From positions 310,001-374,000 of the forward strand of contig JADJGV010000007.1 of NCBI GenBank assembly GCA_016707895.1: DNA of 64,000 nt, in the 5' to 3' direction. This document shows positions 45,692 through 53,924 of the stretch, piece by piece. The DNA comes from Myxococcales bacterium. Its GTDB lineage: Bacteria > Myxococcota_A > Polyangia > Haliangiales > Haliangiaceae. The position numbers and the translations under genes were made by a program. Every line of letters begins with the position of its first letter. Position 1 is the stretch's first letter. Below the pieces are notes generated by a model. That model had not been told where the DNA came from, did no database searches, and was given only the letters and a program-made list of their open reading frames with translations.

Positions 45692-46972
45692 TCATCCCTC
45701 GAGGATCGCGTCGAGCCACGGGTTGCGGAGCTTGCGCTCGGGGTCGTAGCGGTCGGCCAGCGCGGCGAAGTCGTCGAGCCGCGCGTACTGCTGGCGCAGG
45801 TAGGCGCGATCGAAGCGCGCCTCCTTGCCCCAGTGCGGTCGGCCGCCGTGGGCCCGCGCGAAGTCGTCCATGCGCTCGAGCTGCGCCGGCCAGCCGCCGG
45901 GATCGATGTTGTAGAGCGACAACCAGATCGTGTCGCGCTGGTAGCCCGGCGACAGCCACAGGTCGTCGGCGGCGCTCCACCGCAGCTCCTGGATGAAGTT
46001 GTAGGTGTGGCCGCCGCCGAGCAGGAGCGCGCGGTACGCCGGCAGCAGCCGCGCGGCGTCGGCGGCCGGGAACGCCCACTCGCCCTCCCGGTGCACCGGC
46101 GGCACCGGCGTCAGGAAGCCGACCGCGCTCGGCACGACCCGATCGAGCGGCCGGCTGGCCTCGCGGGTGAGGAAGCGGTTGATGCCGGGGATCCAGCGGC
46201 GGCCCGAGGCGCGGCCGGCGGCGACCAGCGCGCGGTACATCGCCACCGACACCACGCGATCCTTGACGAACCGACGCAGCCGCGAGTCGTCGGCGGGACG
46301 ATCGGTGCGCCGGCGGTCGTAGACGATCACGTCGTCGGACGGCGGCAGCCACCACAGCTTGTAGTGATCGCTGGCGGCCAGCGCGGCGTCGAGCCCGGCC
46401 AGCGCGTCGGCGAAGCTGGCGCGGGTGGTGACGTCGTGGAGCTGGAACGCCGGCACCACGTCGAAGGTGACCGCGGTGGTGACGCCCAGCGCGCCGAGGC
46501 CGACCACCGCGCCGGCGAAGTCGGCGTCGCCGCGGGCCAAGGTCACCACCTGGCCCCGGCCGTCGACCAGCTCGAGCCGCGCCACCTGCGCGCTGATGCA
46601 CCGGAAGCGCGCGCCGCTGCCGTGGGTGCCGGTGGCGATGATCCCGGCCACCGCCTGCTGATCGATCGAGCCCAGGCTGGTCAGCGCCAGGCCGTGGCGC
46701 GCCAGGTACGCGTTGACCTCGTGGAGGCGCATGCCGCCCTCGACGGTCACCTGCATCCGATCGCGATCCAGCGCCAGCGGCCGGCGCATGCGATCGAGCG
46801 ACACCAGCGTGTCGTCGGTGACGATCGCGGGCGACCACGAGTGCGCGGCGCCGACCGCGCGCAGCTTGCGGGCCCCGCGCACGATCGCGATCACCTCGGC
46901 GCGATCGCGCGGGCGCGCGACGACGCGCGGCCGGAACCGCAGGTTCTTGCCGAAGTTGGTGACGGTCGGCAC
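45692..46972 (-). CDS. FAD-linked aldonolactone (D-arabinono-1,4-lactone) oxidase-like
   Basis: A 426-residue FAD oxidoreductase of the PCMH/ALO class starting at GTG 46972 (PTVTNFGKNLRFRPRVVAR). The FAD site has LRAVGAAHSWSPAIVTDDT, where the His in AHS is the usual covalent FAD attachment residue, and AGIIATGTHGSGARFRCIS. The C-terminal half has the ALO pattern (GGGHTYNFIQELRWSAADD, GRPHWGKEARFD, LDDFAALADRYDPERKL) common to L-gulonolactone and arabinonolactone oxidases. Substrate is uncertain. It is convergent with the release-factor gene, 22 bases away, and divergent from the ExbB operon. Confidence 0.88.
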   Translation of the reverse strand: MPTVTNFGKNLRFRPRVVARPRDRAEVIAIVRGARKLRAVGAAHSWSPAIVTDDTLVSLDRMRRPLALDRDRMQVTVEGGMRLHEVNAYLARHGLALTSLGSIDQQAVAGIIATGTHGSGARFRCISAQVARLELVDGRGQVVTLARGDADFAGAVVGLGALGVTTAVTFDVVPAFQLHDVTTRASFADALAGLDAALAASDHYKLWWLPPSDDVIVYDRRRTDRPADDSRLRRFVKDRVVSVAMYRALVAAGRASGRRWIPGINRFLTREASRPLDRVVPSAVGFLTPVPPVHREGEWAFPAADAARLLPAYRALLLGGGHTYNFIQELRWSAADDLWLSPGYQRDTIWLSLYNIDPGGWPAQLERMDDFARAHGGRPHWGKEARFDRAYLRQQYARLDDFAALADRYDPERKLRNPWLDAILEG

Positions 46973-47032
46973 GGCGCGAGTGTACGCCGGCGCGTGGCGC
47001 GGCTGGCCGCGGCGGCGTATATCCTCGGGCCG

Positions 47033-47584
47033 ATGGCCACCTTCGTCCACGGCTGGGGCCTGACCGCACTCTCGCTGGTCGTGATCACGCTGGTGTTCGC
47101 CGGCGCGTGGCTGCACGTCGCCGGCGAGCTGCGCTGGGTGCGGGTGCTGACCGATCAGCTGGGGCTCGAGGTGGTCGACGCGCCCGAGGCGAAGCGCGGC
47201 GGCGGGCTCGACGTGGCGGCGGTGCGCGAGGAGGCCCACGCGGTGTGGACCGCGACCGACGCGGCGTGGGCGGCGCGGCAGGTGCGCTCGTGGCAGATGC
47301 GGGCGCTGCGGCTCGAGCCGGCGCTGGCGTTCTGGATCGACCTGCTGCGGCAGCTGGGGCTGCTCGGCACGGTCGTCGGGCTGGGGCTGTCGCTGACGAT
47401 CGCCGGCGACGCCGACGCGCTGCTCGGGCCGCTGGCGCTGGCGGTGTGGACCACGGTGGCCGGCCTCGGCTACTCGATCGTGCTGTCGAGCCTGTACGGC
47501 ATGCGCCTGACCGCGTGGGTCGACGCCTGCGCCAAGAACCTCGAGGCGTGGGACGCGCGGCGCCGCGCGGCGGTGCAGCCGTGA
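47033..47584 (+). CDS. MotA/TolQ/ExbB-like proton channel subunit
   Basis: A 183-residue protein with three hydrophobic segments: ALSLVVITLVFAGAWLHVA, FWIDLLRQLGLLGTVVGLGL, and LALAVWTTVAGLGYSIVL. The pattern LLGTVVGLGLSLTIAGD-PLALAVWTTVAGL is the conserved ExbB/TolQ core. It is shorter than TolQ. It overlaps the next gene (GTGA). The three-gene set resembles ExbB-ExbD-ExbD without TonB; it would couple proton flow to an outer-membrane process. Confidence 0.85.
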   Translation: MATFVHGWGLTALSLVVITLVFAGAWLHVAGELRWVRVLTDQLGLEVVDAPEAKRGGGLDVAAVREEAHAVWTATDAAWAARQVRSWQMRALRLEPALAFWIDLLRQLGLLGTVVGLGLSLTIAGDADALLGPLALAVWTTVAGLGYSIVLSSLYGMRLTAWVDACAKNLEAWDARRRAAVQP

Positions 47585-48138
47585 AGCGCTGGGTGCCGCC
47601 GCCGTCGTCGCTGACGTCGCTGCTCGACGTGCTGTTCATCCTGGTGTTCGCGGCGCTGGTGCAGCTGGCCGCGCGCCAGGCCCCGGCCGCGGCCGCGGCC
47701 GCGCCGCCACCGCCGACGCCACCACCCGCGCCGCTGGCCAACGCGGCGCTGCGCCAGGCGGCGATCGCGGCGACCACCAAGCAGCTGGCCGGCGCGCCGC
47801 TGCTGGTCGCGCGGATCGCCGCCGACGGCACGCTGGCCGCCCTCGAGCGCGACGGCGATCGCCGCGCGCTGCCGGTGCCGCTGCTGGCGGCGATCGCCGA
47901 CCCCGACGTCGGCGTCGCGTACGTCGGCGATCGCGCGCCGACGCAGCGGGTCTGCGCGCTGGTCGCCGCCGGGTTCGGGCTGCCGACGCTGCGCGACGCG
48001 GTGGTGGTGATCGCGCCCGACGCGCCGCGCGCCGCGCTGCCGGTGGCGCTGGTCGCCGGCCTCGAGCGCGACGCCGAGCGCTGCCACCCCGAGCAGCACG
48101 CGCTGGCGCTGGTGCTCTACCCGGAGGCGACGCCGTGA
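47581..48138 (+). CDS. ExbD/TolR-like protein
   Basis: A 185-residue protein from GTG 47581. The N-terminal membrane helix LTSLLDVLFILVFAALVQLA contains the conserved Asp used for proton coupling. A Pro/Ala linker leads to a periplasmic domain of about 120 residues. That part (ADPDVGVAYVGDRAPTQRV) is less like standard ExbD than its helix, so the assignment rests mostly on the helix and on the ExbB gene upstream. Confidence 0.78.
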   Translation: MKRWVPPPSSLTSLLDVLFILVFAALVQLAARQAPAAAAAAPPPPTPPPAPLANAALRQAAIAATTKQLAGAPLLVARIAADGTLAALERDGDRRALPVPLLAAIADPDVGVAYVGDRAPTQRVCALVAAGFGLPTLRDAVVVIAPDAPRAALPVALVAGLERDAERCHPEQHALALVLYPEATP

Positions 48139-48572
48139 CCACGCCACGCGAGGTCGAGTCGGCGGTGGCCAAGGTGCTGGCGCGCCAGCGCCGGCGGCGA
48201 CGGCTGTTCGCCGCGGCGGTGATCGCGGCGCTGGTCATCGCGCTCTTGGCGATCCGCTGCGGCGGCGGGTTCGGCCTCGGCGGCGGTGACGGCCTGGGCG
48301 GCGGCCGCGGCGGCGCGGGCACCGGCTCGGGCTCGGCCCGTGCGCCGGCGCGCTGTCAGATCCGCGTCGACGCCACCGGCGTGACTGTCGACGGCAAGCC
48401 CGCGACGCCCGCGGCGGCGGTGGCCGCGTGCCGCGGCGGCGCCGACGTCGTGGTCACCGGCGACGCGCGCCAGGGCACCTGGGACGAGCTGGCCCGGGCG
48501 CTGGCCGCCGCCGGCGTGGCCACCGCGGTGCGCGGCGCCGGCGCGCCGGTCGGCGTCGACGCCGGGCCGTAG
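48135..48572 (+). CDS. second, short ExbD/TolR-like protein
   Basis: A 145-residue protein from GTG 48135, overlapping the previous stop. A basic N terminus (LARQRRRRRLF) precedes one membrane helix (AAAVIAALVIALLAIRC), a Gly-rich linker, and a small domain CQIRVDATGVTVDGKPA with GTWDELARALAAAGV that follows the ExbD periplasmic pattern. No Asp lies in the membrane helix, so it is probably a non-proton-conducting partner of the upstream ExbD-like protein. Confidence 0.65.
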   Translation: MTTPREVESAVAKVLARQRRRRRLFAAAVIAALVIALLAIRCGGGFGLGGGDGLGGGRGGAGTGSGSARAPARCQIRVDATGVTVDGKPATPAAAVAACRGGADVVVTGDARQGTWDELARALAAAGVATAVRGAGAPVGVDAGP

Positions 48573-48576
48573 CCCG

Positions 48577-49371
48577 TCACTCGATCCGCAGGTCGACGAC
48601 GATGTCCGCGATCGGCGTCGGATCGTCGCCGGCGACGAACGTCAGCCGCAGCTGCGACGTGGCGGTGTAGGCCGCGAGGTCGACCCGGGCGTCGATCGCG
48701 CCGTGGCCGCGCATCGCCAGCGTGGCGTCCGCGAACGGCACGTCGGCGGCGGCCACCTCGACGGTCGCGCGGACCACCGCGGTGGTGTCGGAGAGCGACA
48801 CCAGCGTCCACGTGGTCAGCCCCGGGATCGGCTTGGCCCCGAGCCCCGCCGCCAGCGCCAGCGGCGCGGTCCAGCGCGCGCCGACGCCCACCGCCGCCGC
48901 GGGCACGATCGGCAACGCGTGCTCGGCCTGGGTCTGCTGCAGCACGACGCGCCCGCCGTTGTCCGGCGCCGCCGCCTCGTGGCGGCCGCGGGGCCCCATG
49001 CGCCAGCTGCCCGCGGTGCCGGCCGGCACCGGCAGCGCGGTGGCGCCCAGCGTCAGCGTGACGATCGCGTCGTCACCCGCGCGCGCGAAGGCGTAGTCCC
49101 AGGTCAGGTCGATGTCGACGGGCTTCGCGCCGGCCGGCGTGGTGCGCGCGTGGTAGGTCGCGTGGCGCGTCGTGCCGGCGACGATCTGGTAGCGCAGCGC
49201 GCGCCGCGGCCCGGTGCCCGGGTCGAGCACGACGACGCCGTCGGGTTCGGCCACCGGCGCGGCCGCCGCCGCGGCCGGCGTGTTCGCGGGCGCGCGTGGC
49301 GACGCCACGGGCCCGCCGCACGCCGCGAGCGCCACCGCCGCCACCGCCGCCACTGCCGCGGCCCGCCTCAC
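48577..49371 (-). CDS. hypothetical lipoprotein
   Basis: A 264-residue protein starting at GTG 49371, which overlaps the maiA stop codon (GTGA). A lipoprotein signal ends in VAAVALAACGG. An Ala/Pro linker leads to a beta-rich domain (YQIVAGTTRHATYHART, DLTWDYAFARAGDDAIVTLT, QTQAEHALPIVPAAAVGVGA). The pattern recalls DUF6263-like lipoproteins but the family is unconfirmed. Coupling to maiA looks fortuitous or marks a stable operon; no catalytic role is seen. Confidence 0.7.
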   Translation of the reverse strand: MRRAAAVAAVAAVALAACGGPVASPRAPANTPAAAAAAPVAEPDGVVVLDPGTGPRRALRYQIVAGTTRHATYHARTTPAGAKPVDIDLTWDYAFARAGDDAIVTLTLGATALPVPAGTAGSWRMGPRGRHEAAAPDNGGRVVLQQTQAEHALPIVPAAAVGVGARWTAPLALAAGLGAKPIPGLTTWTLVSLSDTTAVVRATVEVAAADVPFADATLAMRGHGAIDARVDLAAYTATSQLRLTFVAGDDPTPIADIVVDLRIE

Positions 49372-50033
49372 GCCACCGCGTCCGGCTGGCGATCGGGGTG
49401 GGCGGCGAGGAACGCCGCGTCGTCGGCGCAGGCGGCGTCGATGATGCGCAGCCGCGGGTACGGATCGAGCGACACGCCGAACCGCCGCGCCGAGTACAGC
49501 TGCGGGATCAGGAAGCAGTCGGCCAGGGTCGGCGCGTCGCCGACCGAATAGCGATCGGCGCCGTGCCCCACGGCGGCCTCGTAGGCGGCGAGGCCGCTGG
49601 CGATGAAGCCCTGGACCCAGGCCTGCTCGTCGCCGCCCAGCGCCTTGACCTTGCGGGTGGTGGTGAGGTTCTGCAGCGGCTGGATGCCGGTGTTGATCAG
49701 CTCGGCCAGCGCGCGGACCCGCGCCCGCGTGGCCATCGCCGCGTGCGACGACCCGATCGGCAAGAGCGGGTGCTGCGGCCAGCGCTCGTCGAGGTACTCG
49801 AGGATCGGCAGCGACTGGGTCAACACCACCGGCGGGCCCACGTCCTCGATCACCTCGAGCGTCGGCACCTGCGCCATCGGGTTGAGCGCCTTGTACGCCT
49901 CGGTGTGCTGCGCGCCGCCGTCCTTGATGATGTTGACGACGCGGTACTCGTAGGCCAGGCCCTTGAGCGCCAGGCCGATGCGCACCCGGTAGCTGGCCGA
50001 CGAGCGCCAGTAGTTGTGCAGGACCAGGTTCAC
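49368..50033 (-). CDS. maiA: maleylacetoacetate isomerase
   Basis: A 221-residue zeta-class glutathione S-transferase starting at GTG 50033. N-terminal signature LHNYWRSSASYRVRIGLALK (Ser-Ser-x-Ser-x-Arg-Val-Arg) is the GSH-binding site of the family, followed by YRVVNIIKDGGAQH, NPMAQVPTLEVIED and LTQSLPILEYLDE. The C-terminal helical domain has GIQPLQNLTTTRKVKALGGD and YSVGDAPTLADCFLIPQLY. It isomerises maleylacetoacetate to fumarylacetoacetate. It overlaps fahA upstream (GTGA) in one operon. Confidence 0.95.
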   Translation of the reverse strand: MNLVLHNYWRSSASYRVRIGLALKGLAYEYRVVNIIKDGGAQHTEAYKALNPMAQVPTLEVIEDVGPPVVLTQSLPILEYLDERWPQHPLLPIGSSHAAMATRARVRALAELINTGIQPLQNLTTTRKVKALGGDEQAWVQGFIASGLAAYEAAVGHGADRYSVGDAPTLADCFLIPQLYSARRFGVSLDPYPRLRIIDAACADDAAFLAAHPDRQPDAVA

Positions 50034-51019
50034 GGCGCGCGCTCCGGCGCGACGACGACCTGCTCGATCGTCCCGAACGGGCTGGTGCCGTCGGCCAGCA
50101 CCGCCTCGATCGCGATGCGATCGCCGACCTTCATGAACGGCGTCTTGGGCGCGCCGCTGTCGATGGTCTCGATCATCCGGATCTCGGCCAGGCACGAGAT
50201 GCCGCGCGCGCGATCGGCGTTGGACACCGTGCCGCTGCCGACGATGGTGCCGGCGGTGTAGCGCCGGGTCTTGGTCAGGTGCGCGATCAGATCGTGAAAC
50301 GAGAAGTGCATCTCGGGGCCGCTGTCGCAGTCGCCGATGAGCTGGCCGTTGTAGGTCGAGCGCACCCGCGCCTGCAGCCGGCCGTCGGCCCACGCCGGGC
50401 CCAGCTCGTCGGGGGTGACCGCGAACGGCGAGAACGCCGTCGCTGGCTTGGACTGGAAGAAGCCGAAGCCCTTGGCCAGCTCGTCGGGGATCAGGTTGCG
50501 CAGCGTGACGTCGTTGGCCAGCATCACCAGCCGCACGTAGGGCGCGGCGGCGGCGGCGGCCACGCCGCGCGGGGTGTCGCCGAGGATCACGACGACCTCG
50601 GACTCGTAGTCGAGGCCCCACGCCGGATCCGGCAGCTCGATCGGATCGCGCGGACCGAGCAGGTCGCCCGAGCCGCCCTGGTACACCAGCGGGTCGGTGG
50701 TCAGCGTGGCCGGCGGCTCGGCCTTGCGCGCCTTGCGCACCAGGATGACGTGGTTGAGGTACGCCGAGCCGTCGACCCACTCGAAGGCCCGGGGCAGCGG
50801 CGCCGCCAGCCGCGTCGGATCGATCGGCAGGCCGTCGAGCGCGCCGGCCGCCAGCTCGGCCGCGACCGCGCGCAGGGCCGGGGCGGCCGCGTCCCAGTCG
50901 TCGAGCGCGCGCTGCATCGAGGTCCACGGCGCCGGCGCCGGCGCGCCGACCGCGCCGTCGGCGCGCACCACCAGCAGGCGACCATCGCGAGTGCCATCAC
51001 GCAACGTGGCGAGCTTCAT
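50030..51019 (-). CDS. fahA: fumarylacetoacetase (FAA hydrolase family)
   Basis: A 329-residue FAH-fold hydrolase that cleaves fumarylacetoacetate into fumarate and acetoacetate. It has an N-terminal lid region (MKLATLRDGTRDGRLLVVRA), the metal-binding fold DPAWGLDYESEVVVILGDTP with the Glu-x-Glu pair, VRLVMLANDVTLRNLIPDEL, and FFQSKPATAFSPFAVTPDEL. Length fits bacterial fumarylacetoacetases of the short type. The frame extends upstream, but ATG 51019 begins the family-like sequence. It is the first gene of the maiA operon. Confidence 0.93.
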   Translation of the reverse strand: MKLATLRDGTRDGRLLVVRADGAVGAPAPAPWTSMQRALDDWDAAAPALRAVAAELAAGALDGLPIDPTRLAAPLPRAFEWVDGSAYLNHVILVRKARKAEPPATLTTDPLVYQGGSGDLLGPRDPIELPDPAWGLDYESEVVVILGDTPRGVAAAAAAPYVRLVMLANDVTLRNLIPDELAKGFGFFQSKPATAFSPFAVTPDELGPAWADGRLQARVRSTYNGQLIGDCDSGPEMHFSFHDLIAHLTKTRRYTAGTIVGSGTVSNADRARGISCLAEIRMIETIDSGAPKTPFMKVGDRIAIEAVLADGTSPFGTIEQVVVAPERAP

Positions 51020-51152
51020 CGCGGCGAACCGTACGCCGATCGATTCCGCGTGCCAACCGCGTAAGCCGGTCGCCGACGCCGCGTTTCCACGGCGCCACCC
51101 CGGCGACGCGCCCGCGTCGCTGTCCCGTCCCCTGCCCTCCCTGGAGCCTGCC

Positions 51153-52007
51153 ATGTCGCTCTCGCCGCGCGGCCGCGCCGCCGCCCTGCTCGTGATCTGC
51201 CTGCTCGCCGCCGCGTGCGGCGCCCGCCCCCAGTACGCCTCGGCGCGGATGGCCCCGGCCGCGGCCGACGCGCCGCCGCCGCCGCCGCTCGAGCGATCGC
51301 TGTTCGCGCGCGATCCCCAGGGCGCGCTCACCGAGGACGCGCTGCAGCAGATCCTGGCGGCGCCGATCGAGCTCGACCTGCCGGCGCGGGTCGGCGTGGT
51401 GCCGATCGTGACCGCCACCGACTGGCGCGGCCCCAACCCCGACTACCTGCGGGTGCCGGCCGGCGTCGCGCCGTTCATGCAGCGGCTGCGCGGCAGCGAG
51501 CCGTTCACGCTGGTCACCGAGATCATGCCGATCCCGTCGGGCGCGCTGGGCATGGAGGCGCTGCGCGAGATCGCCGCGCGCTACCGCCTGCGCTACGTGG
51601 TGCTGTACCGCGAGGTCATCGCCACCAAGAGCACGGTCGGCCCGATCGCCTGGGGCTACGCCACGGTCGTCGGCGCGGCGTTCCTGCCCGGCCAGGATCA
51701 CACCGCCTACGGCTACCTCGAGGCCAGCCTGTTCGACGTCAAGACCGGCCTCTTGCTGTTCACGACGCGGCGCTCGGTGCTCGGGCGGCGCCGCTCGAAC
51801 CTGTGGCACCAGGCCGACAAGCTGGCGGCGCTGGCCTCGACCCTCGCCGTGCGCTCGGCGCCGGCGCTGGCCGACGACGTCAAGAGCGACCTCTTCCGCT
51901 TCGCCGACGCCGCGCGCGTCGAGAACCAGCGCCACGGCCAGGTCGCCGGCGCGCCGGGCGTCCCGGCGATCGGCCCCGCCACGGCCGCCGTCGCGACCGG
52001 CGAGTGA
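51153..52007 (+). CDS. hypothetical lipoprotein
   Basis: A 284-residue protein. MSLSPRGRAAALLVICLLAA plus ACG forms a lipoprotein signal. The mature part has ELDLPARVGVVPIVTATDWR, YRLRYVVLYREVIATKSTVG, IAWGYATVVGAAFLPGQDHT and LEASLFDVKTGLLLFTTRRS. This order resembles rhombosortase-associated or DUF-type outer-membrane lipoproteins, but I cannot name the family. It is divergent from fahA by 133 bases. Function unknown. Confidence 0.75.
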   Translation: MSLSPRGRAAALLVICLLAAACGARPQYASARMAPAAADAPPPPPLERSLFARDPQGALTEDALQQILAAPIELDLPARVGVVPIVTATDWRGPNPDYLRVPAGVAPFMQRLRGSEPFTLVTEIMPIPSGALGMEALREIAARYRLRYVVLYREVIATKSTVGPIAWGYATVVGAAFLPGQDHTAYGYLEASLFDVKTGLLLFTTRRSVLGRRRSNLWHQADKLAALASTLAVRSAPALADDVKSDLFRFADAARVENQRHGQVAGAPGVPAIGPATAAVATGE

Positions 52008-52024
52008 GCCGCGCGGCGCGCCGC

Positions 52025-52618
52025 TCAGCCGCGCAGCAGCGAGCGCCCGTTCGGGGCGAGGATGCCGTCGTACAGGTCAGCGACCGCGATCGGCGCGGTG
52101 AGCGTTGGCAAGGCGAACGCGTCGCCGTCCGCGAAGGTCGTGACCTGCCAGTCGGCACCCTGCCGCCGGTACACCTTCACCCGCCGCTGATCTTGGGCCA
52201 CCAGGACGTAGGCTTGCAGCGACGCCAGGGACTGGAAGTCGACGCGCTTGTCGCCGTCGTCGTCGCCGTCGCTCGATGGCGACAGCACCTCCACGACCAG
52301 CACCGGGTTGGTCGTCGCCTGGCCGTCATGCGCCGGGTGTTCGGGGGGACCGCAGATCACCGAGCCATCCGCGTAGCGCCCGCGCATGCGCGCGGCGATC
52401 CAGAACCGCTGATCGGGCGTGTAGTAGCGACAGCCGCCCGCTTCGCGGTTCCCGAGCAGCCGCGCGAACCGACCGGCCAGCGCGTTGTGTTCGTCGGAGC
52501 CGCCCGCCATCGCCACGATGACTCCATCGAGGAACTCGTGCCGTCGCTCGCTGCCCTGCTCCACCGCCAGGTAGTCGGCGTAGGACGCACGCCGCGGCAG
52601 CCGAAGGGTGGCCTCCAT
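52025..52618 (-). CDS. Uma2-family PD-(D/E)XK endonuclease-like protein
   Basis: A 197-residue protein with the typical Uma2 pattern: YADYLAVEQGSERRHEFLDG at the N terminus, IVAMAGGSDEHNALAGRFAR, the acidic strand YADGSVICGPP, and NPVLVVEVLSPSSDGDDDGD with the conserved Glu, then YVLVAQDQRRVKVYRRQGAD. This family is multicopy in cyanobacteria and some Myxococcota. Its role is unclear; a nuclease-fold domain is established. It is convergent with the lipoprotein gene. Confidence 0.85.
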   Translation of the reverse strand: MEATLRLPRRASYADYLAVEQGSERRHEFLDGVIVAMAGGSDEHNALAGRFARLLGNREAGGCRYYTPDQRFWIAARMRGRYADGSVICGPPEHPAHDGQATTNPVLVVEVLSPSSDGDDDGDKRVDFQSLASLQAYVLVAQDQRRVKVYRRQGADWQVTTFADGDAFALPTLTAPIAVADLYDGILAPNGRSLLRG

Positions 52619-52668
52619 CCCGGTAGCCTAGCACCGCCGGCGGCGACCGCGTCGCCGCGCGTCGGCCG

Positions 52669-53082
52669 TCAGCGCTCGAGCGGCAAGCCGAGCAGCGCGC
52701 GGCGCGCCAGGTCGAGGAAGTCGGTGGCGGTGACGATGCCGACCAGCGCGCCGTGCTCGTCGACCACCGCGACCGAGTTGATCGTGAGCTCGAGCATCAG
52801 CGCGGCGGCCTGGTGGGCCGGGGTGTCGGGCCCGACCTTGACCACGTCGGGGCTCATGATCTCGGAGACCCGGGGGGCGCGGCGCTCGACCGCGGTGGCG
52901 GCGCGGAGCAGGTCGCGATCCGACAGCACGCCGACCAGGCGGCCGTGATCGTCGACGACCGGCAGGTGGCGCACCGCGGCCGACTCCATCTCGGCGTGGG
53001 CCTCGGTCACCAGCTCGCTGGCGCGGATGGTGACGAGCGCGGTGGACATCAGGTCGGCGACCTTGAGCTGGTAGGGCTTCAC
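52669..53082 (-). CDS. tandem CBS-domain protein
   Basis: A 137-residue protein of two CBS motifs and nothing else: VADLMSTALVTIRASELVTE with VVDDHGRLVGVLSDRDLLRA, then VSEIMSPDVVKVGPDTPAHQ with VVDEHGALVGIVTATDFLDL. CBS pairs bind adenosine nucleotides and act as energy sensors. The GTG at 53082 gives MKPYQLKVADLM. It is transcribed from right to left and lies 50 bases upstream of the Uma2-like gene. The partner regulated by it is not evident here. Confidence 0.88.
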   Translation of the reverse strand: MKPYQLKVADLMSTALVTIRASELVTEAHAEMESAAVRHLPVVDDHGRLVGVLSDRDLLRAATAVERRAPRVSEIMSPDVVKVGPDTPAHQAAALMLELTINSVAVVDEHGALVGIVTATDFLDLARRALLGLPLER

Positions 53083-53203
53083 GCCCCGATGATGAGCCTC
53101 CGCGGGCCGCGGCGCGAGCCTCGAAGCGCACGGTCGGACGTCACGCGCGATCGGCGCGCCGGACCCGCGCGGCGCCGCGCGCGGCGCGATACGATGGCGG
53201 GTG

Positions 53204-53875
53204 ATGCTCGATCGCGTGCGCGCCCTGCCCTTCGCCGTGCTCCCCCTCGTCGTCGCTTGCGGCGGCGGCGCCCGCCCGACCACCCCGCCAGCGTCGCCCC
53301 CACCGAGCGGCGACGCCTGCGCCGCCGGCGTGCGCCTGCCCGGCGTCCCGACCGCCGCCGCGACCTGGGACGACGTGCGCGCCGCGCTCGGCGACGCCGC
53401 CGAGGCGTGCACCCCGGACGCCGGCTGCGGCCCCGACCTCGCGGTGAGCGTGGTGCCGGAGCACGGCGCGATCGTCGTGAAGAGCGCCGACGGCTACCAC
53501 GTGGCCACCGACCTGTGGGAGGCGTACAGCGCGCCGCCGCAGGTCACCACCGCCGCCCTCGGCGCGCTGACGCACGTCGCGGTCCGCTGGGAAGAGCTGG
53601 GGCGCGAGGAGGTGTGTGACGAGGGCGTCGAGGAGGGCAGCGGCGAGTGCGGCTCGGCGACGGTGGTGGTGTCGAGCAACGCGTTCGACGCGGTGGTCGA
53701 TCCCTCCGCCGGGGCGCTGGTGTGGCAGGCGACGTGCTCGGTCGAAGGCGACGTCACCTTCCACGCCCCGGCGGTGGCCGCCGACGACGACGCCTTCAGC
53801 TACACGCCGTGCGCGACCGGCGCGACCACGGCGCGGTTCGCGGTGACCGCGCTGGCGGCTTGCGGCGCGCCGTAG
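53204..53875 (+). CDS. hypothetical Cys-rich lipoprotein
   Basis: A 223-residue protein with a lipoprotein signal (ALPFAVLPLVVACGGG). The mature part begins with a Pro-rich linker and has eight or more cysteines (GDACAAGVRLPG, CTPDAGCGPDLAV, CDEGVEEGSGECGS, LVWQATCSVEGDVTF), suggesting several disulfides. It has no recognised domain. The start is ATG 53204; GTG 53201 would add one residue. It is divergent from the CBS protein gene. Confidence 0.7.
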   Translation: MLDRVRALPFAVLPLVVACGGGARPTTPPASPPPSGDACAAGVRLPGVPTAAATWDDVRAALGDAAEACTPDAGCGPDLAVSVVPEHGAIVVKSADGYHVATDLWEAYSAPPQVTTAALGALTHVAVRWEELGREEVCDEGVEEGSGECGSATVVVSSNAFDAVVDPSAGALVWQATCSVEGDVTFHAPAVAADDDAFSYTPCATGATTARFAVTALAACGAP

Positions 53876-53924
53876 CGACATCGCGCCCCCTTGCGCCAGT
53901 TGTATGCGTGCCCACATTCGAGGC

